Source: Acidisoma sp. L85 (GTDB lineage: Bacteria; Pseudomonadota; Alphaproteobacteria; Acetobacterales; Acetobacteraceae). From it: DNA of 64,000 nt. Location: the NCBI RefSeq assembly GCF_009765865.1, contig NZ_LMUQ01000052.1:280864-344863 (forward strand), written 5' to 3'. Below are positions 51,364-60,078 of the stretch, piece by piece; position 1 is the first letter of the stretch, and each line of letters opens with the position of its first letter. Below the pieces are notes generated by a model. It ran no database searches. It saw only the letters and a program-made list of their open reading frames with translations, and was not told where the DNA came from. The position numbers and the translations under genes are program-made.

Positions 51364-52329
51364 ATGTCCGCTGTGACGCGCATGAGTCTGGCCAGGACGC
51401 CGAGTGCGATTTCCGTGTTGCTGCTGGTCGGCACCTTCGTCGCCATCGGCATCATCCAGCCCGACGCGCTGACATATGACGGGCTCTCGCTCATCCTGGT
51501 GGGTGCGATGCCAGTCGTACTCGCCACCATGGCGCAGCTCTTCATCATGGCGGCCGGCGATATCGACCTCGGCATTGGCCAGTTCGTTGGCCTCGTCAAT
51601 GTCACCGCGGCGGCCAGCCTCGGGACGCAACCCGGCATTGCCATCCTCGGTCTCGCTCTGGCCGCGGTCGCCTATGTTCTCATGGGTGCGCTCATTACCT
51701 ATCGCGGGATTCCCTCGATCGTCGTGACTTTTGGCATGGGGTCGATCTGGCTCGGCGTTTCGCTGCTCATCATGCCAACGCCAGGCGGTGAGGCGCCGGG
51801 CTGGCTCAGCGCGGCCGCGAATGCGGAGCCTCCGCTGGTGCCCCTTCCGATCATCGTCTTCGCCGTTCTGACCGTCGTCGTCTATCTCCTGCTGAACCGG
51901 ACGCGGCTTGGCATCCGTTTGCGCGCCGTGGGTGCGAGCCCGGAGGCGGCCACGCGCGTCGGCCTTTCAGTCATCCGACTGAAGATGACGCTCTATGGTT
52001 TGGCCGCGCTCATGGGTCTTCTCGCTGGCCTCGTTCTCACTGGCTCGACGGGCTCAGGCGACGCGAATGGCGCCGCCACGCTCGTTCTCTCGACCGTGGC
52101 GGCGGTCATCGTGGGTGGCGGAGAGTTTCGGGGCGGGCGGGTCGATGCGGTCGGCGCGGTCTGTGCGGCGGTGGCGATCGGCCTCATCACCTCCATCATG
52201 GCCTTCCTTAACGTCTCCGCCGCCTATACGAGCGCGGTCGAAGGGTTGATCCTGGTCGTCGCGTTGGGTGTGCGGGTCGTCGCCTTCAGGCGCCTCCGCC
52301 CGCCATCCAGAGCGCTTGCCGCCCCATGA
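51364..52329 (+). CDS. Sugar ABC transporter permease (RbsC type)
   Basis: 321-residue permease of the ribose family with about eight to ten helices. AAGDIDLGIGQFVGLVN near 63-79 is the typical RbsC segment, and GVSPEAATRVGLS-like GASPEAATRVGLSV lies near 190. Several in-frame starts exist; the ATG at 51364 with GAGGTACGAGG upstream is preferred. It shares four bases with the next permease gene. Confidence 0.85.
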   Translation: MSAVTRMSLARTPSAISVLLLVGTFVAIGIIQPDALTYDGLSLILVGAMPVVLATMAQLFIMAAGDIDLGIGQFVGLVNVTAAASLGTQPGIAILGLALAAVAYVLMGALITYRGIPSIVVTFGMGSIWLGVSLLIMPTPGGEAPGWLSAAANAEPPLVPLPIIVFAVLTVVVYLLLNRTRLGIRLRAVGASPEAATRVGLSVIRLKMTLYGLAALMGLLAGLVLTGSTGSGDANGAATLVLSTVAAVIVGGGEFRGGRVDAVGAVCAAVAIGLITSIMAFLNVSAAYTSAVEGLILVVALGVRVVAFRRLRPPSRALAAP

Positions 52330-53294
52330 CGAGTAAGGCGCTCACCGGATCCGGCTCCGCGCGTGCTAGCCGCTCGCGGCGCTGGCATGCTGACTGGCTG
52401 CCGGCGGCGCTGGGCGCCCTCCTCGTCTGGGTCGCGACAGGGGCGGTGGCGGGGCAGGGCTTTCTCGGCACCCTGCAGCAGTCGATCATCGTCGCGTCCT
52501 TCCTGGCGCTGGTCGGGTTCGGCGAGGTCTTCGTCATCAGCACGGGCAGCGGCAATATCGATCTATCCGTGCCCTATGTCGTGACGCTTTCCGCCTACCT
52601 CAGTGCCAGCATCATGCGCGGTTCAGACGCCATGCTGTTGCCAGCTTTGGCGGCCATTCTGGTGCTCGGCCCCATTGTCGGCCTCGTGAACTTCAGTATC
52701 ATTCGTCTGCTCTCGATCCCGCCGCTTGTCGCGACGCTCGCCGTTGGATTCGTTTTGCGGACGGTCGTCGAATTGCTGGCGGCGACGGGTGCGAAGGCAC
52801 CTAGCCCAGCGCTGATCCATTTCGCCGTGGGGCACTTCATCGGCGTGTCACCGCTGTCGCTTCTGGTCGTCGGGGTCGGCATCGTCGCGAGCATCCTGCT
52901 CACCCGAGCCCGCTACGGGCGAGAGGTCCTGGCGACCGGCCAATCGCCGGAAGCGGCGCGGCTGGCGGGAATCGCAACGTCTCGGGTTGTTCTCCGCGCT
53001 TATATGCTGAGTGGTGGGACCGCCGCGATTTGCGGACTGCTGTTGGGTGCCTATTCCAATGGTCCTTCGCTCGACATGGCGGAGCAGTATCAGCTCGGGG
53101 CCATCGCTGTTGTCGTGCTCGGCGGCTCCGCGATCGCCGGTGGCCGCTCGAATGTCGCGGGCGTCTGGTGGGCGGCTTTGCTGCTCACCCTGCTCGCGAC
53201 GCTCGTCAGCCTGACCGCCGCTGGCCCGGGCGTTCAGCATATCGCCGAGGGTGCGGTCATTGTCGGTGTGCTTGCCGCCATGCCCAAGCGGTGA
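52326..53294 (+). CDS. Sugar ABC transporter permease (RbsC type), second subunit
   Basis: 322-residue second RbsC-type permease, clearly different from its neighbour. It shows ISTGSGNIDLSVPYVVTLSAY near 77-97 and ATGQSPEAARLAGI near 203. The ATG overlaps the previous stop (ATGA). Two distinct permeases imply a heterodimeric channel, unlike the homodimeric RbsC. Confidence 0.86.
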   Translation: MTSKALTGSGSARASRSRRWHADWLPAALGALLVWVATGAVAGQGFLGTLQQSIIVASFLALVGFGEVFVISTGSGNIDLSVPYVVTLSAYLSASIMRGSDAMLLPALAAILVLGPIVGLVNFSIIRLLSIPPLVATLAVGFVLRTVVELLAATGAKAPSPALIHFAVGHFIGVSPLSLLVVGVGIVASILLTRARYGREVLATGQSPEAARLAGIATSRVVLRAYMLSGGTAAICGLLLGAYSNGPSLDMAEQYQLGAIAVVVLGGSAIAGGRSNVAGVWWAALLLTLLATLVSLTAAGPGVQHIAEGAVIVGVLAAMPKR

Positions 53295-53305
53295 AGGAGC
53301 TCATC

Positions 53306-54331
53306 ATGCAGTCCCAAGCGACAGCCTCGGTTCGCCAGGCGACGGTGCTGGACCCGCGCCGTGTCGAAGTAGTTCGCGGCGAGCTTTCGTCGCTGCCGGA
53401 AGGCTACGCCCGGATCGCGGTTGAGGTCTGCGGAGTATGTGGCTCGGATCTCACGATGTACCGCGGGAACCATCCTGTCATCAGGCCGCCCATCGTGCTT
53501 GGCCATGAGGTCATCGGCACAATCAGTGAGATTGCTGGACCGGCGGCGGGAGGTTTTGTGCCCGGAGCGAGAGTTGCCTTCCTGCCGCAGGTCGGTTGCG
53601 GCAATTGCGCACCCTGCCGGCGCGGCGATGAACGGCTGTGCGCCCAAATGAAATTGATCGGCGGGCAGATCCCAGGCGGCCTTGCCGAAGCTGTCGTCGT
53701 GCCGGTCGGCAACCTGATCGGTGTTCCAGACTCAGTGCCGCGCCTGCTTCAGGTTCTAGTCGAGCCGCTCGCCGTCGCGGTGCATGCAGCTGGCCGCGTC
53801 GCTCTCACTTCGGAGGATGATTGCGTCGTGCTGGGCTGCGGCCCAATCGGAGCCCTGGTGGGTTTCGTCCTGCGAGCCCGTGGTGTCGCGAAAATCACGA
53901 TGGTCGATCCGGACGAGGGGCGCCGTGCGACGATGGCGTATTTCGGCTTCCACGTTGCCGAGGGGGTTCCGGTTCAGCCAGACATGTACGATGTCGCCTT
54001 TGAGTGTGTGGGAGGCGCCAAGCCGGCGGAGACCGCGCTCGCCGCGGTCCGCGCCGACGGTCATGTTGTTCTGGTTGGCGTCGCCGCCCCCGCGCTGAAT
54101 TTTAGTGGTGTCCAACTCCAACGGCAGGAGCGCACCATTACCGGATCGCATATGTATCGGAGACAGGAATTCGAGTCGGCGTTCAGTCTTCTCGCTCGCG
54201 GCGTCGTCCCACATGACGCGGCCTCCCTGCAGCGCCTCATCGAAATCCGTGAGCTGGACGACATTGCTGAAATCATGCGGCAACTCGACAGCCGCGCCGT
54301 TGCCGCGCTCAAGATCGTGGTATATCCATGA
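53306..54331 (+). CDS. Zinc-dependent alcohol/polyol dehydrogenase (MDR family)
   Basis: 341-residue medium-chain dehydrogenase. Catalytic zinc ligands are C45 (in VCGSD) and H67-E68 (in GHE). The four structural-zinc cysteines are in the GCGNCAPCRRGDERLC stretch near 93-108. The nucleotide motif VLGCGPIGALVGFVL lies near 173-187. Relatives include sorbitol, threonine and L-threonate-like dehydrogenases. The ATG is preceded by GGAG. Its stop overlaps the start of the ATPase gene (ATGA). Confidence 0.88.
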   Translation: MQSQATASVRQATVLDPRRVEVVRGELSSLPEGYARIAVEVCGVCGSDLTMYRGNHPVIRPPIVLGHEVIGTISEIAGPAAGGFVPGARVAFLPQVGCGNCAPCRRGDERLCAQMKLIGGQIPGGLAEAVVVPVGNLIGVPDSVPRLLQVLVEPLAVAVHAAGRVALTSEDDCVVLGCGPIGALVGFVLRARGVAKITMVDPDEGRRATMAYFGFHVAEGVPVQPDMYDVAFECVGGAKPAETALAAVRADGHVVLVGVAAPALNFSGVQLQRQERTITGSHMYRRQEFESAFSLLARGVVPHDAASLQRLIEIRELDDIAEIMRQLDSRAVAALKIVVYP

Positions 54332-55845
54332 GCGATCGTGGCCCCGTCCTTGTCGCGCTAGACGGCATCTCAAAGAGTTTCGGTTCGACCCGGGCTGTTC
54401 AGAGTGCCACCATTGAAGTGCATGCGGGCGAACTGGTGGGACTCATCGGCCATAACGGTGCCGGAAAAAGCACCACCATGCGCGTCATCAACGGGGAACA
54501 TCAGCCCGACGCCGGCCGCATGATTGTTCGAGGCGAGGAGGTGACGAGCAGCCTTACTCCGGGCCAAGCCCTCGAACTCGGTATCCGGAGCGTGCCTCAG
54601 GAGCTTGAGTTGCCTGGGAATCTGCAGCTTCGAGAGGCGGCAATCTTCGCGGGAGCGCGCGCGGTAGGGGCCGGGCGCGGCTGGCGCCGCCGCGCGGATC
54701 GCATGATCATGGCGATTCTCGGTGATATTTTTCCTGGCCACGGCATGTCCGCCGAACAAAGGATCGAGTATCTGTCGATCTCTCAGCGGCAGATGCTCGC
54801 TGTCGCACTTTCCGGGCTCTGGGCGGAAGGCGAGCTTGCAACCTGCCTGGTTTTGGATGAGCCGACCAGTTCGCTTGACGCGTTCAGCGCGGAAAGTCTG
54901 TATCGCTGGCTGCGGCGGGAGGCACAAAGTCGTGGCCTGGCTGTGCTGGTTTCGACTCACAAACTGCAGGAGGTCATTCGCGAGCTCGACCGCGCCTACG
55001 TCATGGCGGATGGGGTCGTGGTCGCGGAGCGCTCCATGGCCGGCGCGACGCGCGGCGATCTGGTTTCCGCCATGCACAGCCGAGGGCTTTCGAAACCAGC
55101 GCCGGTGAAGCTTCAGGCGGAGGCCGCAGCCTCTCAAGCGGAAGACCGCGGCCACGCTGGAGGCATCTCGATCTCAAGCTATTCCAATGACGTTATCAAG
55201 CTCGATGACCTGCGCGTTGCGAATGGCGAGGTCGTCGGTCTCGGTGGCTTGGAGGGTCAAGGGCAGAAGGCCGTGCTTCGCGCGATTTTCGCCGCAAGTC
55301 GATTGGCACGCCATCATTCTGGCATCCGCGTTTCGGGCCGCCTTACCTTCGTGAGCGGTGACCGTGCAACTGAGGGCGTATTTCGGCAGTGGAGCGTCGA
55401 ACGCAACCTCTCGGTCTCCGCGCTCGGAGTGCTGTCTCGCTTCGGTTGGATCGCTCGAGATGCCGAACGATCACTCGCAGAAACATGGCGCGATGCTCTG
55501 CGGGTGCGCGGGGAGCTCGCGGATGGAATCACCAGCTTGAGCGGCGGCACGCAGCAGAAAGTTCTCGTGGGCCGCGCGCTCGCCGATGCGCCTGATGTCC
55601 TTCTGCTCGACGACCCCACGCGCGGCGTCGATGAGGAGACCAAGTTGGAGATCCACGCAATCGTCAGTGCTCAGGCGAAAAAGGGCACCGCCGTTCTCTG
55701 GTATTCGACAGAAGCCGCCGAGTTGAAAAGGTGCCAGAGAGTTTGCGTCATGCTGGGTGGCCGGGTCACGGATATGCTCTTGACCAAAGACCTCGACGAC
55801 GAAGCATTTGAAAGCCGGTTGGTTGGGGCTTCGTTCGCTGCCTGA
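54328..55845 (+). CDS. Sugar ABC transporter double ATPase (RbsA/MglA type)
   Basis: 505-residue protein with two ATPase domains. Domain 1 has Walker A GHNGAGKST near 43-51, the RbsA-type signature LSISQRQM near 149, and Walker B CLVLDEPTSSLD near 173. Domain 2 (about 270-500) has the degenerate Walker A GGLEGQGQKAV usual in this family, then LSGGTQQKV near 398 and VLLLDDPTRGVD near 420. The ATG overlaps the dehydrogenase stop. It energises the RbsC-type pair encoded upstream. Confidence 0.9.
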   Translation: MSDRGPVLVALDGISKSFGSTRAVQSATIEVHAGELVGLIGHNGAGKSTTMRVINGEHQPDAGRMIVRGEEVTSSLTPGQALELGIRSVPQELELPGNLQLREAAIFAGARAVGAGRGWRRRADRMIMAILGDIFPGHGMSAEQRIEYLSISQRQMLAVALSGLWAEGELATCLVLDEPTSSLDAFSAESLYRWLRREAQSRGLAVLVSTHKLQEVIRELDRAYVMADGVVVAERSMAGATRGDLVSAMHSRGLSKPAPVKLQAEAAASQAEDRGHAGGISISSYSNDVIKLDDLRVANGEVVGLGGLEGQGQKAVLRAIFAASRLARHHSGIRVSGRLTFVSGDRATEGVFRQWSVERNLSVSALGVLSRFGWIARDAERSLAETWRDALRVRGELADGITSLSGGTQQKVLVGRALADAPDVLLLDDPTRGVDEETKLEIHAIVSAQAKKGTAVLWYSTEAAELKRCQRVCVMLGGRVTDMLLTKDLDDEAFESRLVGASFAA

Positions 55846-55915
55846 AGATGCCGCATTGGGCGCTTGCGACCGTGGCCTGGGAAGCGCCCTTACAAGCAAG
55901 GAAAATAGGGAACCG

Positions 55916-56713
55916 ATGATGGGCGAATTGGAGGGGAGGGTCGCGCTGATCACCGGTGCGGGTAGTGGCCTGGGCCTTGCGACTGCTCGCGTTTTCGCAG
56001 GTGCGGGCGCTCTGATCATCATCAATGACCTGCGTGCCGAAGCAGCTGAAACGGCGGCCCGGTTGTTGGGACCGAAACATTATGCCATTGCCGGCGATGT
56101 TGCCGACGAGGCCTCGGTCACCGCCATGGTCGCCGATGTGGCGGCGCGCTTTGGCCGCATCGACATCCTGGTCAACAACGCGGGCATTCCGGATAGCTTC
56201 GTGCCGACGGTGGATCAGACCCTCGCACACTGGCAGCGGCTGATCGATATCCACCTGACAGGCACCTACCTCGTCTCCAAAACGGTCGCGCCACATATGA
56301 TCGAGCAGAGGTCGGGCGTGATCCTCAATCTCAACTCGATCGCGGGTATTCTCGGCCTACCGGTGCGGACGGCCTATAGCGCGGCCAAGGCCGGCATCGG
56401 CATGCTGACACAGGTGCTCGCCTGCGAGTGGGCACCTCACGGCATTCGAGTCAATGCTGTCGCGCCTGGCTATATGTTGACGCCGTTGCTCGCCAAGTTA
56501 ATCGAGGATGGAAAAGTCGATGGAGATCGCATTCGCCGCCGGACCCCAATGGGGAAGCTAGGGAAAGCCGAACATGTCGCCGAGGCAATGTTGTTTCTGG
56601 CGTCTGACCGCGCCGAATTCATCACGGGCGTGACGCTGCCTGTCGATGGCGGTTATTGCGCCTGGGGCGCGCCGAGCGACGCCTACCCGCTCGAAAATTT
56701 TCCTTCGGTATGA
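55916..56713 (+). CDS. SDR-family oxidoreductase
   Basis: 265-residue short-chain dehydrogenase. The nucleotide motif is TGAGSGLG near 15-22, NNAG near 91-94, the catalytic Ser in NLNSIAGILG near 142, and YSAAK near 157-161. The C-terminal tail is GVTLPVDGGYCAWG. The start is an ATG-ATG pair after GGGA. It is the last gene of the transketolase operon. Paired hairpins follow and separate it from the convergent SMP-30 gene. Confidence 0.86.
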   Translation: MMGELEGRVALITGAGSGLGLATARVFAGAGALIIINDLRAEAAETAARLLGPKHYAIAGDVADEASVTAMVADVAARFGRIDILVNNAGIPDSFVPTVDQTLAHWQRLIDIHLTGTYLVSKTVAPHMIEQRSGVILNLNSIAGILGLPVRTAYSAAKAGIGMLTQVLACEWAPHGIRVNAVAPGYMLTPLLAKLIEDGKVDGDRIRRRTPMGKLGKAEHVAEAMLFLASDRAEFITGVTLPVDGGYCAWGAPSDAYPLENFPSV

Positions 56714-56758
56714 GCTGGAGTCGTTATGTCCGGGGCATTTTGTGGGAGTGCAGGGACG

Positions 56759-56786
56759 TATCCGGGCGAGTCCCGCCGCCCGGATA
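56759..56786. terminator. Bidirectional terminator between SDR and SMP-30 genes
   Basis: Ten-base perfect stem TATCCGGGCG/CGCCCGGATA with an 8-base loop in the 104-base gap between convergent genes. It is positioned 45 bases after the SDR stop. Confidence 0.6.
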
Positions 56787-56788
56787 TC

Positions 56789-56818
56789 AGGAGAGGCCTA
56801 GTCCGACGGCCGTCTCCT
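56789..56818 (-). terminator. Second hairpin, abutting the SMP-30 stop codon
   Basis: Arms AGGAGA/TCTCCT with GGCC repeats inside form a second stem directly at the end of the SMP-30 gene (stop at 56818). It probably works together with the neighbouring hairpin. Confidence 0.4.
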
Positions 56819-57708
56819 CAGATGGCCAGACGCGGCTTGAAAAGAGGAAGACCTTCACAGGGTGTCTCTAGGACTTCGATTCTCGACGCCGAAACCTCCG
56901 TGACAAAGGCTCGTCGACCCTCCGACGCGAAAGCTATGTTCGTGGGCTTCGGACCATTCGTCGGAAGACGGCCGACGACCTCGCCAGCGGGGTTCAGTAT
57001 CGTCACATCGCCTTGGCCGTAAACCGTGCAATACAGGTTGCCATCAGTGCCGAATGCCATACCATCCGGCCCTCTCCAAACGGGAGAGTCGCCCAGCTTG
57101 TTGACGTTTCCGAAAACTTCCCGCTGTGGCGTCTTGCTTCCGAAAATATCGTAGCGGAACACAGAACCCCCCAAGGTCTCATTGACGTAGAGAAAATTGT
57201 CTGGACCAAAGGCGATGCCATTTGTGAATTTAATGTTTTCATCGAATTGGCGAACGACCTGACCTTTTATTGGATCAATCTCGTAGGAGCAGCCCCGATA
57301 AGGAAGCGTTGCATAGTCTGGGTTGATATCCAGGCCTGTGATGAAAACAGTGTCGAGAATTCCTGAATCAGTCAAATACAAGTGCCCGTCGGGACCAAAC
57401 CTCAGATCATTCGGCCAGAGGAAGCGGTCTGTCGGATGGGTTATGCGCTTCGCCAGGCGTCCGTCCGGATCGAAGCAGAGCACCACACCTTCCCTGGCCT
57501 CCGCCACCCAGATCCGACCATCGCCATCGACGGTCATGCCATTCGGCCGCCCGCCGACTTTGATCCGCGTCTCAACCTTCCCATCCAAATCGACACTGGT
57601 GACGCAAGCGCGTGATCCAGCCATCTCGACGGCCCAGACAGTGCCATCCTGCATGGCGACCGGGCCTTCGCCCTCGACAATTCCCTCACCGAAGATTGCG
57701 TTCGGCAT
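56818..57708 (-). CDS. SMP-30/gluconolactonase-family lactonase
   Basis: 296-residue six-bladed beta-propeller of the SMP-30/gluconolactonase/LRE family. The metal-binding glutamate is in VEGEGPV near 11-17. Asn and Asp ligands lie in the family repeats GGRPNGMTVDGDGRIWVAEA (near 52-71), WPNDLRFGPDGHLYLTDSG (near 95-113) and GIAFGPDNFLYVNET. Likely a sugar lactone hydrolase, fitting the adjacent dehydrogenases that would produce lactones. It is transcribed towards the transketolase operon; its promoter lies in the 57709-57860 gap with a strong palindrome. Confidence 0.87.
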   Translation of the reverse strand: MPNAIFGEGIVEGEGPVAMQDGTVWAVEMAGSRACVTSVDLDGKVETRIKVGGRPNGMTVDGDGRIWVAEAREGVVLCFDPDGRLAKRITHPTDRFLWPNDLRFGPDGHLYLTDSGILDTVFITGLDINPDYATLPYRGCSYEIDPIKGQVVRQFDENIKFTNGIAFGPDNFLYVNETLGGSVFRYDIFGSKTPQREVFGNVNKLGDSPVWRGPDGMAFGTDGNLYCTVYGQGDVTILNPAGEVVGRLPTNGPKPTNIAFASEGRRAFVTEVSASRIEVLETPCEGLPLFKPRLAI

Positions 57709-57805
57709 GGTTTCTCCCTTTCATCTGTCATCAACGGATATAACACGGCTCGTCTTGGAAGGTAGAACCTATGATCGCTTGACCGGGGAACAATGATCTG
57801 AATAC

Positions 57806-57827
57806 GTTGTCGGAAATTGGCGACAAC
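57806..57827. promoter_or_regulatory. 22-base operator-like palindrome between divergent genes
   Basis: Arms GTTGTCG and CGACAAC flank an eight-base centre containing AATT. It lies between the divergent SMP-30 (start 57708) and SDR (start 57861) genes, only 33 bases before the SDR start. The TTGTC-GACAA pattern is like sites bound by GntR-family repressors, but no such regulator is in the window. Confidence 0.55.
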
Positions 57828-57860
57828 TAAACCTCAACGCTGGGAGACGTCAGAGACTTC

Positions 57861-58679
57861 ATGCAAAAGTCGGCTTATTCGCCGCCTGTGGTCGTGGTGA
57901 TTGGTGGCGCATCCGGAATCGGGGCGGCAACCGCGGAGTGGCTTGCGCGGCGCGGGCATGTCGTCGTGGTCGCGGACCGTTCAGAGGAAGCCGCGCGATC
58001 GTTTGCGACGGTGCTTGCCGCCGAGGGTCTGAGCGTCGAGGCGGCGGGCGTCGATGTCAGCGAGGAGGCAGCCTGTGACGCGCTTTTTGCCGATCTCGCG
58101 TTTCGATCGAAGCCCGCCCAGTGGCTTGTGAATTGTGCCGGCACCAATGTGAGGGCCTCCGCCTTCGATGTGAAAGTGGAGGATTGGCGGCGCGTCCTCG
58201 ATGTCAATCTCCTCGGGACGTTACTGGCGGCGCGCGCATTCGCGCGGATTCTGGTGGAAAGAGGGCTGCCCGGCGCGATTGTCAACGTAGCGTCCATGCT
58301 TGCCCATTTCGGAACAACGAATCTGATCTCCTATGCCGCGTCCAAAGGCGGTGTTGCCATGCTCACCCGCTGCCTCGCCACCGAATGGGCCGGCGACAAC
58401 ATTCGCGTCAATGCTGTTAGCCCCGGCTATATCGAGACCCCGCTCACGACAGGAATTCTAAGTATGCCGAAATACCGGAAAGCGCTGCTCGATCGAACAC
58501 CAATGGCGCGGTTCGGGAAGCCAGCCGATGTTGCCTCTGTGATAGCGTTTCTGCTTTCGGACGATGCGGGCTTCGTGACGGGGCAGATACTGCCCGTGGA
58601 CGGCGGAATTATCGGCGGCGATCCCAATATGGGTCCGCCGACGAACGACCAGATCGCGGAAATTCTCAGACAGGCGTGA
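57861..58679 (+). CDS. SDR-family oxidoreductase
   Basis: 272-residue short-chain dehydrogenase, third SDR of the region. The nucleotide motif GGASGIG lies near 14-20, NCAGTNV near 91-97, the catalytic Ser in NVASMLAHFG near 141, and YAASK near 155-159. The C-terminal GQILPVDGGIIGG is standard. Weak GGGAG precedes the ATG. It leads the operon containing the second Liv-type importer, whose binding-protein gene starts 48 bases downstream. Confidence 0.86.
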   Translation: MQKSAYSPPVVVVIGGASGIGAATAEWLARRGHVVVVADRSEEAARSFATVLAAEGLSVEAAGVDVSEEAACDALFADLAFRSKPAQWLVNCAGTNVRASAFDVKVEDWRRVLDVNLLGTLLAARAFARILVERGLPGAIVNVASMLAHFGTTNLISYAASKGGVAMLTRCLATEWAGDNIRVNAVSPGYIETPLTTGILSMPKYRKALLDRTPMARFGKPADVASVIAFLLSDDAGFVTGQILPVDGGIIGGDPNMGPPTNDQIAEILRQA

Positions 58680-58727
58680 TGCGCAGGGTGACGGCGCATA
58701 AAAAAGCAAAAAAGGGAGGAACATCGA

Positions 58728-60020
58728 GTGACGACAAAAGGAAAGTGGCAGGACGGACTGTCACGTCGGGCAGTAATGCTTGGGACAGGTGCGATGGCCG
58801 TAAGCGCGTCTCTGGGCGTTTCGGGGGTAGCGCGGGCGCAGGATGTTTCGGGGCCTCTGGAGCCCTGGTTTGGCAAGGGCGGCAAGAGTGCCGGGGCGGG
58901 ATTGACGTGGAATCATGGTCTTAATCTTGCTTTGACGGGAACGGGCGCCAGCTTCGGTCAAGCCATGACTCGAGGCGCCACGACGGCCACGGATCTCATT
59001 CGGGCGTCGGGTGGGCCGACTATCGTGCTGAAGCTGAATGACCATCAGGGCGGCCTCGTTCCACCTGCCGTGACGGGCGTTCGTCGCCTTATTTCTCAGG
59101 AGCGGATTCAGTCGCTTGGTTCCTCCTATGGACCCGCGACCGAAGCGCTGTTTCCGCTGATCGCGAATGTCGGCCTCACCACATTCTGGAGCGGCGGCGC
59201 GGGACCAACAGGTCTTGGAAAGACCGATGTTTGGATTACGATGGCGCTTTTCGCGCTCGATCCGGCAACGGGCGGCCTCGCCTATCTGGCCAAGCGGTTT
59301 CCCTCCGCCAAGCGACTGGCACTCATCGGCCAACAAGAGAATGGGACAGCCGCGATCAATGAGATCGCGCCGCGCGTCTGGCCTCAGGTCAGTGGCGGTC
59401 AAATCGCCTCCACGGAATTCGTCAATATCGGCACGACCGATTTCAGCTCGCTGATTGCTCGGCTGAAAAGTGCCAAGGCGGATGCCATCTTCACGACCAT
59501 CTATGGCAATGATCAGGGCTATTTCATCAAGCAGGTGCGCGAGGCTGGTGTCGACATTCCCATCATGTCGATCGACCTCGGAACACCAACCGTACCGGAC
59601 ATCGCCGGCAGCGCCATCGCCAATAATTGCTTTCTCGCCGTAGACGGCTATCAGCCGCAAAATCCGAATCCCTATAACGCTTTGTTCGTCGAGACCTTCA
59701 AGGCGAAATACAAGACTCCGCCGGACTATTTCGCCGCCAACTTCTTCGAAGCCACGAATATCCTGGCCGCCCTCATCGGTCGCACTATCAAAGCCGGGAA
59801 GACACCGGGCAGGGGCAGTGTTTTGAGCGACGCGTTCCAAGCGGGTCCCAGCTTCCCATCGGTCTATGGCGGATCCGCAGCGGCAGCGGGCGTCATGACC
59901 TTCAATCTGAAGGACCACTCGGTGACAAAGCCTTTGGGCGTGTTTCAGATCGGCCTGGGCGGAGTTCTGACCAAGGTCGCGACGATCGAGAAGAATTCCA
60001 CAACGCTCGGTCCGGCCTAA
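58728..60020 (+). CDS. Liv-type ABC transporter substrate-binding protein, Tat-type signal
   Basis: 430-residue periplasmic binding protein of the branched-chain amino acid type. The signal has a twin-arginine motif LSRRAVMLG near 10-18 and ends ARAQ near 38, so Tat export is likely. The mature part shows LNLALTGTGASFGQAMTRGA and LIARLKSAKADAIFTTIYG. The GTG start has GGGAGGAA nine bases upstream. It is followed by a hairpin (60027-60057) and three transporter genes. The ligand is unknown. Confidence 0.87.
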   Translation: MTTKGKWQDGLSRRAVMLGTGAMAVSASLGVSGVARAQDVSGPLEPWFGKGGKSAGAGLTWNHGLNLALTGTGASFGQAMTRGATTATDLIRASGGPTIVLKLNDHQGGLVPPAVTGVRRLISQERIQSLGSSYGPATEALFPLIANVGLTTFWSGGAGPTGLGKTDVWITMALFALDPATGGLAYLAKRFPSAKRLALIGQQENGTAAINEIAPRVWPQVSGGQIASTEFVNIGTTDFSSLIARLKSAKADAIFTTIYGNDQGYFIKQVREAGVDIPIMSIDLGTPTVPDIAGSAIANNCFLAVDGYQPQNPNPYNALFVETFKAKYKTPPDYFAANFFEATNILAALIGRTIKAGKTPGRGSVLSDAFQAGPSFPSVYGGSAAAAGVMTFNLKDHSVTKPLGVFQIGLGGVLTKVATIEKNSTTLGPA

Positions 60021-60026
60021 GGAGCA

Positions 60027-60057
60027 TGGCGCCCTTTTGCGCTCGCGAAGGGCGCCA
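60027..60057 (+). terminator. Intercistronic hairpin after the binding-protein gene
   Basis: Ten-base perfect stem TGGCGCCCTT/AAGGGCGCCA with an 11-base loop, 6 bases after the binding-protein stop and 22 bases before the permease start. Such hairpins commonly raise the amount of binding protein relative to membrane subunits by partial termination or mRNA protection. Confidence 0.55.
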
Positions 60058-60078
60058 GATGCCGAGCCGTCATAGCAG

